A stretch of DNA of 50,148 nucleotides, from IMG/VR virus record IMGVR_UViG_3300045954_000022, positions 1 through 50,148 of that record; one strand, given 5' to 3'. The position numbers and the translations under genes are program-made. Below, one piece after another: positions 39,212-46,864 of this stretch. Source of the stretch: a virus. The notes under the pieces were generated by a model. That model saw only the letters and a list, made by a program, of their open reading frames with translations, made no database searches and was not told the DNA's origin. Positions within the stretch are counted from its first letter, which is position 1. Every line of letters starts with the position of its first letter.

Positions 39212-40903
39212 GTGGCCACGACCCGCGTCACCGATCTGCAGGCGCTGACCACGCCGGATGGAGCAGATGTCCTTCACGCGGTCGATGTCTCGGCGGATCG
39301 AGATTCCAAGCTCACCATCACTGGTCTGCAGGCCGCGATCGGTGGAGCGTTCGCCCCGGCTGTGCACCAGCACAACGCCAACGAGATCATCAACTTCAAC
39401 GCCAGCTCCAGGGCGCAGACCGAGGCGGCGCTGATTGCTGGGGCCAACATCACTCTGACGCCGGCAGGCACTGGCGCGACCCGGACCATCACTGTGGCCA
39501 GTACGGCGGCGGGCGGCGGGGGAGGCACGGTCACCCAGGTGGATGGCGGGGCGGGCCTGACGGGGTCGGTCACCACCAGCGGCAGCCTCGCGGTGGGCGC
39601 GGGCAGTGGTATCACCGTGGCGGCGGACTCCGTCTCGATCAACCGCACCACCACCGACACCTGGTATGCCAGCGCCGCGCAGGGTGCCTTGGCGGCCACC
39701 GCCCTGCAGCCTGGCCAGGCGGCCACAACGGCCCAGGGTGCCAAGGCCGACACCGCCTTGCAGCCCGGCAGCGTCGACCTGGGCTACACCGCCGCCACCA
39801 GGACGATCACCAACACGGCCGGCGACCCTGCTGTGCTGCCGCTGGTCACCTCGGGCGCTGCGGGCCTGGCGCCGCAGTCTGGCGGTGGAACGTCGAACTT
39901 CCTGCGGGCTGACGGCACCTGGGCGGCTCCCCCGGCCGGCGGTGGCGGGGCGACCAATCTCGACGGGTTGAGCGACGTCACGATCACGACGCCGGCCACC
40001 GATCAGGTACTGAAGTTCAACGGCACCGAGTGGGTGAACGCTGCGGCACCTGGCGGGGGCGGGGGCACCGTCACCCAGGTCACCGGTGGCGCCGGCCTCA
40101 CCGGATCGGTGACCACCACAGGGGCCCTGGCGGTGGGGGCCGGCACCGGCATCACAGTGAATCCGGATGACGTGGCGATCAATCGCACCACGGTCGATGG
40201 GTGGTATCTGCCGCGGGCGAACCACACCGGCACCCAGGGGGTCAGCACGATCCAATTCGCCAACTCGGCCCGCCTGCTCGGCTGCCCCGCTTCAGCCGGC
40301 CCTGGCCAGGAAGTGACCGTGGTGGCGCCACTGTTCTTCAACGCCGGCGCACTGAACGTGAACCCAGCGAGTGGGGCGTTTTCCGGCTCGATGAGCAGTG
40401 CAGACTTCACCAAGCTGGCCGGCATCGCCACCGGGGCCACGGCGAACAGCACCGACGCGCAGCTGCGGGATCGCTCCACCCACACCGGCACCCAGGCCGG
40501 CAGCACCGTAACCGGGGCCTACACGGCGTCGGGCCTGACGATGTCCGGGGTGGGGCTGCTGGGACGTGCCGCCGTTGGGGGCGGTCCTGCGGTGGAGATC
40601 ACGATCGGCACGGGCCTGCTGCTCACCGGCACAACCCTCACCGCCACGGCGACCGGTGGTGGGGGCGCCACGGATCTGGATGGGTTGTCGGATGTCTCGA
40701 TCCTGAGCCCTGCCTCGGGGCAGATCATCGGGTTCAATGCCGGCTTCTGGCGCAACATGACCCCAGGCAATCTGTTCCTGGCGCAGTCGAACCCCACAGG
40801 AGTGACAGGGGCTGATGCCATCACGAACATGATCTCACTCACGCAGGCGGAATACGACGCCATCGCGACCAAGAACGCTTCCACCCTATACGTGATCGTC
40901 TGA
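39212..40903 (+). CDS. Tail fibre protein
   Basis: 563 residues from GTG at 39212. N-terminus MATTRVTDLQALTTPDGADV followed by Gly-rich linkers and two long repeats (GGTVTQVDGGAGLTGSVTTS and GGTVTQVTGGAGLTGSVTTT, then ATNLDGLSDV-type words). The same NLDGL-[ST]DV words occur in the fibre at 34787. Highly repetitive, GC-rich and probably trimeric beta structure. Confidence 0.7.
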   Translation: MATTRVTDLQALTTPDGADVLHAVDVSADRDSKLTITGLQAAIGGAFAPAVHQHNANEIINFNASSRAQTEAALIAGANITLTPAGTGATRTITVASTAAGGGGGTVTQVDGGAGLTGSVTTSGSLAVGAGSGITVAADSVSINRTTTDTWYASAAQGALAATALQPGQAATTAQGAKADTALQPGSVDLGYTAATRTITNTAGDPAVLPLVTSGAAGLAPQSGGGTSNFLRADGTWAAPPAGGGGATNLDGLSDVTITTPATDQVLKFNGTEWVNAAAPGGGGGTVTQVTGGAGLTGSVTTTGALAVGAGTGITVNPDDVAINRTTVDGWYLPRANHTGTQGVSTIQFANSARLLGCPASAGPGQEVTVVAPLFFNAGALNVNPASGAFSGSMSSADFTKLAGIATGATANSTDAQLRDRSTHTGTQAGSTVTGAYTASGLTMSGVGLLGRAAVGGGPAVEITIGTGLLLTGTTLTATATGGGGATDLDGLSDVSILSPASGQIIGFNAGFWRNMTPGNLFLAQSNPTGVTGADAITNMISLTQAEYDAIATKNASTLYVIV

Positions 40904-41712
40904 TGGCACTGAACCTCGGCAGCGGACCAGTCAGCGCCATCAGGTTGGGCGCGGCAACACCGTCGAAGGTGATGCTGGGGACGACCCAGGTGTGGCCGGT
41001 GGTGCCTGTGGGAGATCCGTGGACACCGGCAGAACTGCCGAATCTGGTGATGTTCAGCAGCTTCGACGATCTGGCGAATGTGGTGCTGGTGGATGGGCGT
41101 GTCTCCCAGGTTGCCGACGCCAGCGGCTTTCCGTTCACGCAGGGGAATGTAGCCAACCAACCTGCACTTACGCAGAACGGACTGGATAAGTTCGCGTCCG
41201 TGTTTAACACAAACTTCCTGGACTCATCTGTGCCGTTCCCCGGCGGGTCAGCACTCACTCCTTTCGCACTTTTCGGAAATAGCGATAGTGAGTGTATAGG
41301 TGCAAGAGTGGAGAATGTACTTCACGCACAGCTCGGTGGTTGGAACGCTGTGTGGCACTTTCCCGGCTCGAACCGGGTATTCCCTGGGATGCCTCAAGGA
41401 GCAATCACTGCAGCGGTTTTTCGTCTTCAGTTCGGCCAAGCAGTTAACCAGGTTCGGGTCTGGGGAACAACTCAGAACTCCAACTCAGGCGGCACGACTG
41501 GCCCTACCGGTACAGCTCCCGGCTGGTCGTACGGGAGACAGTTCTGGAACCCTGGAGCATCTCCCCTCAACCTGCGCTGCTTCGGAATTGTTAGCGGTGT
41601 GATGTCCGATGCCGACGCCGAACGGTTTGAGGGATGGGCTGCACATACTTTCGGGTATGCAGCCAACCTTCCGGCTAATCATCCCTACAAGACTGCACCA
41701 CCATTCCTATGA
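40903..41712 (+). CDS. Tail protein with LamG-like C-terminal motif
   Basis: 269 residues. N-terminus LNLGSGPVSAIRLGAATPSK then VMLGTTQVWPV, a short fibre attachment segment. The C-terminus ERFEGWAAHTFGYAANLPAN then HPYKTAPP is the hallmark tail of LamG/concanavalin-like lectin modules in phage and marine bacterial proteins. Base composition drops after about 41130, at the edge of the second domain. Carbohydrate recognition is likely. Confidence 0.6.
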   Translation: MALNLGSGPVSAIRLGAATPSKVMLGTTQVWPVVPVGDPWTPAELPNLVMFSSFDDLANVVLVDGRVSQVADASGFPFTQGNVANQPALTQNGLDKFASVFNTNFLDSSVPFPGGSALTPFALFGNSDSECIGARVENVLHAQLGGWNAVWHFPGSNRVFPGMPQGAITAAVFRLQFGQAVNQVRVWGTTQNSNSGGTTGPTGTAPGWSYGRQFWNPGASPLNLRCFGIVSGVMSDADAERFEGWAAHTFGYAANLPANHPYKTAPPFL

Positions 41713-42710
41713 ATTACCTGGCCCCAGAAGCTGACCCGGTTCACGCAACGGAAACCGAAATCTTCGGCAGCTTCCGCGAGAAGATGCGCGCCATCGACCC
41801 CGAGGCGGTGGACGATGAAACCGGCACCATCATCGGCCGGAATGCCCTCACCGGCGAACTGATGCCGAACGCCACGCGCGCCTCTGGGTACTACGGTGAT
41901 CCCTTGCCGGCGGTCCAGGGCTTCTTCCTGCCGGTGCCGGAGGATGAGGCCCTGCGGGTGGCTAACCCGGCCGCGCTTGGCGTGATCGAGACGGAGCACC
42001 TGAACCCCTGGCCGACGCTGCGGAGCAACACCGAAGGCGAGCCGGAAGTGGGTCCCCTGCCGGAGTGGGTGCAGCCCACCGGCGCCCATGACGCCTACCC
42101 GCTTGGCATGTGGGTGCAGCACAACGGCTACGACTTCGTCTCGCTGCTGGAAGCCAACGTGTGGGAGCCGACGCCGGAAAGCAACTTCTGGCGCATCAGC
42201 CCCGATCCCGGCCCGCTGCCCTGGCGGGCTCCCACCGGCGCGGCCGATGCCTACGCGATCGGTGACCGGGTCACCCATACCGTCGCAGGCCGCGAGACCG
42301 ATCTGTGGGAATCCAACATCGACGCCAACACCACCGAGCCCGGCACCGACGGCACCTTCGACCGCTGGTGGTCACCGATCCTCGATGCCGGCGGTGAGGT
42401 TTTGCCGTGGGTGCAGCCCATGCCTGGCACCGCGAACGCTCCCTACGAGATTGGCGCCAAGGTGAGCCATGAAGGGCAGGAGTGGGTGAACACCGTGCAG
42501 CTCAATGTCTGGGAACCCGGCGTATTCGGGTGGGACGTCGTATCGCCCCCAGCAGACCAGGCGGGCCAGGGGTTCGGCGCCACCGAGAAGCCTCTCACCA
42601 GGAAGCAGCAACTGGCCGCCAAGCGGAAGCGCAAGGGTGGCGCGTTCGTCGGTGACGACCCAGCTACGCCCGACACCAATGAGGCGTGGATCGACGGGAA
42701 GAAGCCTTGA
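41709..42710 (+). CDS. Carbohydrate-binding repeat protein (CBM5/12-like)
   Basis: 333 residues. Three tandem modules with shared words: WVQPTGAHDAYPLGMWVQHN, WRAPTGAADAYAIGDRVTHT and WVQPMPGTANAPYEIGAKVS. Each continues with a Trp/Asn/Trp-Glu-Pro end (NVWEPTP, NIDANTTEPG, NVWEPG). This is the pattern of chitin-binding type CBM5/12 repeats in tail proteins. The C-terminus is Lys-rich (RKQQLAAKRKRKGG). The stop overlaps a TTG that starts the protease gene. Confidence 0.6.
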   Translation: MNYLAPEADPVHATETEIFGSFREKMRAIDPEAVDDETGTIIGRNALTGELMPNATRASGYYGDPLPAVQGFFLPVPEDEALRVANPAALGVIETEHLNPWPTLRSNTEGEPEVGPLPEWVQPTGAHDAYPLGMWVQHNGYDFVSLLEANVWEPTPESNFWRISPDPGPLPWRAPTGAADAYAIGDRVTHTVAGRETDLWESNIDANTTEPGTDGTFDRWWSPILDAGGEVLPWVQPMPGTANAPYEIGAKVSHEGQEWVNTVQLNVWEPGVFGWDVVSPPADQAGQGFGATEKPLTRKQQLAAKRKRKGGAFVGDDPATPDTNEAWIDGKKP

Positions 42711-43285
42711 GTCTGGTCTTTCTAGATTTTGACGGCCATACCACGTACGGCGGCAATCCATTGCTACCTGCTGACTACCCACGCATCGAACCGGATCGCA
42801 TCATCGGCGGGTTGCAGCAGGTGTGGTGGCCGTTTGAGATTGATTTTGTGACCGGCATCGAGCAGCCGCACGATCACCGCATTGTGTTCACGGGCGAGGA
42901 TCTGTGGCTAGGCGGTAATTATGTGGCCGGCTATTCGCTGCTGAACATCTACGGCAAAACACCTGCCGAAGACGGTGGCGTGAGTACACTGCCATACGCC
43001 AGCTATGTTGGGTCACTGTCCAGCTGGGATGATCCCAACCCTGGCCTGGCCAAGACAGCAGCGCATGAGCTGGGCCATGCCGTTGGCATCAAGCACGGCG
43101 GTATTGCCGAGAGCTATGCGCCACTGAAACGCGATAGCACGAGCTGGCGGGTGGAGGATGTGTTGGCGATTTATGCGCGGCACCCTGAACTGCAGCCCAC
43201 GGCAGAGTTCACTGATGTAGTTGCTGCAGTACAAAGCAGGCCGTGGTACGCTGGACAGTCTATTATCATCACAAGTATCACATGA
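42707..43285 (+). CDS. Zinc metalloprotease (metzincin-like HExxHxxGxxH)
   Basis: 192 residues from TTG at 42707 (TTGA overlap with the previous stop; GTG at 42686 is the alternative). HELGHAVGIKH (residues 120-130) is a full metzincin zinc site; the Glu is E121. The N-terminal MSLVFLDFDGHTT-type start is shared with bacterial secreted metalloproteases. No obvious Met-turn follows, and no signal peptide is visible. Possible roles are virion-associated digestion of host surface protein or fibre processing. An unusual gene for this position; not known to me in phage tail operons. Confidence 0.65.
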   Translation: MSLVFLDFDGHTTYGGNPLLPADYPRIEPDRIIGGLQQVWWPFEIDFVTGIEQPHDHRIVFTGEDLWLGGNYVAGYSLLNIYGKTPAEDGGVSTLPYASYVGSLSSWDDPNPGLAKTAAHELGHAVGIKHGGIAESYAPLKRDSTSWRVEDVLAIYARHPELQPTAEFTDVVAAVQSRPWYAGQSIIITSIT

Positions 43286-43359
43286 TCTGGTTCATCTGGC
43301 TGGTGCTGATCGTGCTGATCGTCCTTTGGTGGAACGTTTGCCAGGAGTGGCGGCGCTGA
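43282..43359 (+). CDS. 25-residue single-TM peptide
   Basis: ATG at 43282 overlaps the protease stop (ATGA). The product MIWFIWLVLIVLIVLWW then NVCQEWRR is almost entirely one membrane helix with a charged C-terminus. Too short for usual gene calls. A related peptide is encoded at 46120. Context near the endolysin suggests a lysis accessory. No ribosome binding site is needed given coupling. Confidence 0.5.
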   Translation: MIWFIWLVLIVLIVLWWNVCQEWRR

Positions 43360-43519
43360 CAACCCACCCGATCTGCGTCACCTGGCGGGCGCTGCCCATC
43401 AGGTGCAGGGTGCGCTCCCGCAGCGTCTCCGCCCTGCTGCCCAGGCCGAAGTAGAAGGCCGGGTTCCACACGCCCACGATCGGGGCTGCGGTCTGCTCAG
43501 TCCAGCGTGGGTCGTTCAT
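43292..43519 (-). CDS. Small unknown protein on opposite strand
   Basis: 75 residues, ATG at 43519 (MNDPRWTEQTAAPIVGVWNP), continuing AFYFGLGSRAETLRERTLHL. The sequence looks protein-like to about residue 55; the last 20 residues are basic low complexity and lie opposite the TM peptide at 43282. It fills the only gap between protease and endolysin. Moderate evidence only. Confidence 0.4.
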   Translation of the reverse strand: MNDPRWTEQTAAPIVGVWNPAFYFGLGSRAETLRERTLHLMGSARQVTQIGWVVSAATPGKRSTKGRSARSAPAR

Positions 43520-43541
43520 CCACCCAGCCTAGAGTTGCCCC

Positions 43542-44186
43542 ATGGCACCCATCCAGCTCCGCGATGCCGCCAGGCACTTCCGGGATCTCCCCCACCAGTT
43601 GGCAGCCTTCGACTGGCTCCAGGAGCAGCTCACCAACCAGCAACTGGACGAGTTCGCCGTGCTGTTCCGGGCCGCCGGCAGTGGAGCTCTACCTGCTCCG
43701 CCTGCTGCGGGGGATGCGATCGGCCTGGCGCTGCCGCTGATCAAAGTATTCGAAGGAATCAAGCTTGAGAGCTATCCTGACCCACTGTCTGGGTGCGTTC
43801 CGTGGACTATCGGTTGGGGCACTACACAGTATCCCTGTGGAGGCATGGTCCGCCCAGGGGATCGGATTACCCGCGCACAAGCCGATGAGTACATGCGTTG
43901 GTGGGTAGAGCAGGACGAAATAGCACAGGCTCAGCGTATACCCACTTGGAGCAAGATGAGCGCAAATCAGCAAGCCGCAATATTAAGCTTCAGCTATAAT
44001 TTTGGCCGGTACTGGTATAATTCACACGGGTTCGCTACATTAACCAGGAATCTGCGTGACGAAGACTGGGCAGCCGTTCCTGAAACACTGCTTCTGTATA
44101 GAAATCCACACACACACGTAGAAGCAGGTTTGTTGCGTCGCAGGCAGGCCGAAGGCAGGCTGTTCAGCGGGCTCGAATGGGCCTGA
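43542..44186 (+). CDS. Endolysin, GH24 lysozyme with N-terminal cyanophage-type motif
   Basis: 214 residues. Catalytic part: LIKVFEGIKLESYPDP (E71, D80) and TIGWG (Thr89), the Glu-Asp-Thr layout of T4 lysozyme; then NFGRYWYNSHGF and a C-terminal RRRQAEGRLF helix. The first 45 residues (RHFRDLPHQLAAFDWLQEQL) are a separate small domain shared in pattern with the C39-like peptidase. Base composition drops at about 43740, exactly at the domain border. It hydrolyses peptidoglycan at lysis. Confidence 0.85.
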   Translation: MAPIQLRDAARHFRDLPHQLAAFDWLQEQLTNQQLDEFAVLFRAAGSGALPAPPAAGDAIGLALPLIKVFEGIKLESYPDPLSGCVPWTIGWGTTQYPCGGMVRPGDRITRAQADEYMRWWVEQDEIAQAQRIPTWSKMSANQQAAILSFSYNFGRYWYNSHGFATLTRNLRDEDWAAVPETLLLYRNPHTHVEAGLLRRRQAEGRLFSGLEWA

Positions 44187-44808
44187 TCGGCACGGACAGC
44201 ACCTTTTCGACAGGCCAGCCTCTTTTGATTCGACCTCGCAAGGTCATATGGTTTACGCCAAGTAGTTTTGCCCATTGCGATACGTTCAGGGTTTTCCCTT
44301 GATAGGTCAACCTGATACTGCTTGTCTTGTTGTCTGCTTGGCAGGCCTGTGTGTCCCAGATGCAGTTGTCAGGACAGTAGCCAAGATGAACATCTTTTCT
44401 TTCAATGGTATAACCAGCAGGACAGGGTCCCATGTCGGCTAGAAATACTTCAAAAGAATTGCGCCATCTATCGCATACGGTGATACCCCTTCCGCCGTAG
44501 TATTGATACCTGTTGTTTCTGGGGTTATAGCAGCGGGCTTTCATCTTCACCCACAGCTTGTACTCTCGGGTTTTAGACTGTCCATGCGTTGTGTTGCATG
44601 TTTTGGCTGCTGCGGCACTACGCTCTCTCGCTAGGCACCCGCAGCTTTGAGTAGCACCATTCAGTAGCGCCCGTTGCTGCACAACTCTGAATTTGCCGCA
44701 ATCGCAGACACATTGATACCTGGTCGGGTAGCCGAGATGTTTTGCCGCCATGAGCGCCACCAAGCGCCCAAAACGACGGCCCGATTGATCGGGTAATCTT
44801 GCTGGCAT
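44164..44808 (-). CDS. HNH-type homing endonuclease with zinc-finger N-terminus
   Basis: 214 residues, leftward, overlapping the endolysin 3' end by 23 bases. N-terminal Cys cluster QCVCDCGKFR and SCGCLARER. The central motif LWVKMKARCYNPRNNRYQYY then GGRGITVCDRWRNSFEVF is followed by GPCPAGYTIERKD and YCPDNCIWDT, the AP2/HNH free-standing homing endonuclease pattern. The C-terminus looks like a DNA-binding helix-turn-helix (VSQWAKLLGVNHMTLRGRIK). A selfish element next to the lysozyme gene. Confidence 0.75.
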   Translation of the reverse strand: MPARLPDQSGRRFGRLVALMAAKHLGYPTRYQCVCDCGKFRVVQQRALLNGATQSCGCLARERSAAAAKTCNTTHGQSKTREYKLWVKMKARCYNPRNNRYQYYGGRGITVCDRWRNSFEVFLADMGPCPAGYTIERKDVHLGYCPDNCIWDTQACQADNKTSSIRLTYQGKTLNVSQWAKLLGVNHMTLRGRIKRGWPVEKVLSVPIRPIRAR

Positions 44809-44922
44809 CAGCTCACTCCAGATGAGTTGGTCACGGCCAGGGGCGCGAACCCGCTGGCCACCCCATTGTAAACTGAGCCGTCCTTCAACGGTTCACTCGA
44901 CCGGGCGGGGGGACAGAAGCGG

Positions 44923-44948
44923 GCCGCCTTGTTGGGAGACTTGGCGGC
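44923..44948. terminator. Weak hairpin between HNH gene and membrane gene
   Basis: GCCGCC (44923-44928) and GGCGGC (44943-44948) with a 14-base loop; TCTTTCG follows on the + strand. The remaining sequence from 44809 to 44995 shows nothing else I can name. Confidence 0.3.
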
Positions 44949-44995
44949 TCTTTCGTGTGCGCGGCATCAAGTATCGTTGATCTGACCAATACGCC

Positions 44996-45511
44996 CTATC
45001 GGCCCTGCCGCAGCCCGACCAGGGGTGGTTTGTCCTCGGGCGGCCGGTTGCGCGGGTCGCGGGGATCGAGCGGGGCGCCGGCACGTGGATCCGTGGCGGG
45101 CATCACGGGCGGCGGGGGCATCGGGCGGAGCGGTGGAACGTCCCACGCCTCAGGCTCGGGCAGCGGGGCCTGGGGCCGCTGGGGCGGGTGGCGCCGCTGG
45201 TATTCGCCCACTGCGATGGTGCCACCACCCAGCAGGGCCAGCAGCACGGCGAGGCTTTCGGCGGCGGATTCCTTGATCTTGTCGAGGATGCCTGGGCACA
45301 CCTGGGGCATGTCCGTGGAACTGGTGATCTTCTGCAGCTTGGCCAGGTAGCCGTAGCTGCACATGAAACCGGCCAGGATCAGCAGGCCGAACTGCACCCC
45401 CAGGATCCAGGCCACCAGGAGCAGCAGGAATTTCTCCCTGTTGAAGGGCCGGGGCGGTGGTTTGTCCCACTCCGGCTCCGGGGCGACCGGCTGGCCGCGA
45501 TGGTCAGACAT
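44996..45511 (-). CDS. Membrane protein, possible holin
   Basis: 171 residues. Two hydrophobic helices (about 28-50, FLLLLVAWILGVQFGLLILA; about 85-102, ESLAVLLALLGGGTIAVG). A Pro-rich, charged C-terminal half follows (about 110-171). Membrane topology and position by the endolysin are consistent with a holin, though the long Pro-rich tail is not typical. Starts where the small gene at 45504 ends. Confidence 0.5.
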   Translation of the reverse strand: MSDHRGQPVAPEPEWDKPPPRPFNREKFLLLLVAWILGVQFGLLILAGFMCSYGYLAKLQKITSSTDMPQVCPGILDKIKESAAESLAVLLALLGGGTIAVGEYQRRHPPQRPQAPLPEPEAWDVPPLRPMPPPPVMPATDPRAGAPLDPRDPRNRPPEDKPPLVGLRQGR

Positions 45512-45671
45512 GCCCGTACCCCTCAGGCCACGGGACGGTGCGCCAGCGGGCGGGTTCGTTGAACAGGGTGTGCTCTTCCGGCCACGGGATGTTGCCGAAC
45601 CCGTGGGGCCAGGGCACCAACTCCCCCCTGGTGTCCTCCCCGAACAGGGTCGTGGTGTCGAGGTCGGCCAT
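45504..45671 (-). CDS. Small unknown protein
   Basis: 55 residues, ATG at 45671 and TGA at 45504, overlapping the start of the membrane protein gene by 8 bases. Rich in Trp/Pro (LVPWPHGFGNIPWPEEHTLF; TVPWPEGYGHV), with an internal near-repeat PWPHGFG / PWPEGYG. The frame is confirmed by tight overlap, but no family is recognised. Confidence 0.5.
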   Translation of the reverse strand: MADLDTTTLFGEDTRGELVPWPHGFGNIPWPEEHTLFNEPARWRTVPWPEGYGHV

Positions 45672-45745
45672 TGCAGGTGCGGTGGGGCACCGGGGCAGTC
45701 TACGAAGCGGTCCTAGGGTGGGTTGTCCCCCACAGCACCCTCCTC

Positions 45746-46123
45746 GTGCCCGAAGATTTTCCCATCGGCCTCTACCGCCGAACCACCGCCCACTACGCCG
45801 AAGGCAAGGTCACCACACTCTTCGTGAAGCAGAGTGGCCAGGGCTCCAAGCTGGTGCTGGAGCAGAGCAACGAGACCACCGTCGAGCTGGGCGGCGAGTT
45901 CGTGCTGGTGCTGCAGCCGGTCGAAGAAGCCGTGCCCCCGATCATTGAGATCCCGCCCGAGTACCCCGAGCTGCCCACCCCCGAGGTGCCCCCCGCACCG
46001 CCCGAGGGTGTGACGCCTGAGCGGCCGATCGTGAAGCCGAATCCGCCTGAAGGGGTGATGCCTGAGCTGCCCCAGGCCCCCGACACCAAACCCGCTGAGC
46101 CGGGGAAGCCCGAGCCCAAGTGA
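45746..46123 (+). CDS. Small Pro-rich protein
   Basis: 125 residues from GTG at 45746. N-terminal beta-rich part (PEDFPIGLYRRTTAHYAEGK; TLFVKQSGQGSKLVLEQSNE), then Pro-rich, charged repeats (PEYPELPTPEVPPAPPEG; PNPPEGVMPELPQAP). Such a layout occurs in virion or cell-envelope spanning proteins. Its stop overlaps the GTG of the TM peptide. Confidence 0.5.
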   Translation: MPEDFPIGLYRRTTAHYAEGKVTTLFVKQSGQGSKLVLEQSNETTVELGGEFVLVLQPVEEAVPPIIEIPPEYPELPTPEVPPAPPEGVTPERPIVKPNPPEGVMPELPQAPDTKPAEPGKPEPK

Positions 46124-46185
46124 CCCTCTGGGTCGCCCTGGCGATCGTGCTGATCGTGCTGTTCTGGATTACCGGGCCAGCCTGA
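46120..46185 (+). CDS. 21-residue single-TM peptide
   Basis: GTG at 46120 overlaps the upstream stop (GTGA). Product MTLWVALAIVLIVLFWITGP then A is one membrane helix. Its core LIVL-W resembles the peptide at 43282, and the DNA shares GTGCTGATCGTGCTG. A coupled lysis or envelope peptide is plausible; existence rests on the overlap and the parallel case. Confidence 0.45.
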   Translation: MTLWVALAIVLIVLFWITGPA

Positions 46186-46211
46186 GTTACGATCCACCGG
46201 CAGATTCACGT

Positions 46212-46239
46212 ACCCCTGCCGCACTGCGGTGGGGGTTTT
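46212..46239 (+). terminator. Rho-independent terminator
   Basis: ACCCCTGCCGC and GCGGTGGGGGT form an 11-bp stem (two G-T wobbles), loop ACT, then TTTT. It lies just after the TM peptide and before the homing endonuclease gene. Confidence 0.8.
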
Positions 46240-46312
46240 CTGTTGGCGTAGAATGGGATGGCTCAGCGCGGTGGAACGCCTGAGCCGTGACCAAACTGAA
46301 AGGAGCAGCTTG

Positions 46313-46864
46313 ATGAGCAACACTGTAGGACAGGAGCGCTGGCTGCCTGTTGTTGGGTTTGAGGGCTCGTACGAGGTGTCCGACCACGGGCGGGTACGGA
46401 GCCTGGATCGTGTGGTCAGGCGCTCTGATGGCGGAACAGAGCGGCGCAAAGGGCAGATGATGTTTCGCTGCGTTCATCACAGTGGTTACACCTTGACAAA
46501 ACTGCGGAAAGACGGAAAAGCGCGCCCTGTGTTTGTTCATGTCTTGGTGGCCGAGGCGTTCCTAGGCCCTAAACCCAGCCCCTCGCATCAGGTTGCCCAC
46601 CGGGACGGCTCACCAGATAACAACACGTTGGGCAATCTCCGGTGGGCGACACCGAAGGAAAACATCGGGGAAGACAGGGATGCCCACGGAAGAACAATGC
46701 GTGGAGCTTCTCACACCAAGACTCCGTTTACCGATGAAGACATCTACTCCATAAGGCAGCGACATGCTGCTGGAGAGTCACAAGCGAGCATAGCAAGGAG
46801 CTGCGGTGTATCTGCCCACTCTATTAGCTGCATCGTTCGGCGAAAGAGCTGGACCCATATCTAG
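46313..46864 (+). CDS. HNH homing endonuclease with NUMOD4 domain
   Basis: 183 residues from ATG at 46313, which has a strong AAGGAG ribosome-binding site, rare in this genome. NUMOD4 (WLPVVGFEGSYEVSDHGRVR), HNH_3 (HVLVAEAFLGPKPSPSHQVA, then HRDGSPDNNTLGNLRW) and a helix-turn-helix tail (IYSIRQRHAAGESQASIARS). A free-standing selfish endonuclease placed behind its own terminator/promoter; overlaps the end of the leftward peptidase gene by 4 bases. Confidence 0.8.
   Translation: MSNTVGQERWLPVVGFEGSYEVSDHGRVRSLDRVVRRSDGGTERRKGQMMFRCVHHSGYTLTKLRKDGKARPVFVHVLVAEAFLGPKPSPSHQVAHRDGSPDNNTLGNLRWATPKENIGEDRDAHGRTMRGASHTKTPFTDEDIYSIRQRHAAGESQASIARSCGVSAHSISCIVRRKSWTHI

Noticed and set aside
44893-45084. 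63-codon leftward frame downstream of the membrane protein gene
   Set aside because: Arg/Pro-rich shadow overlapping the real gene at 44996, crossing a hairpin; no start signal.
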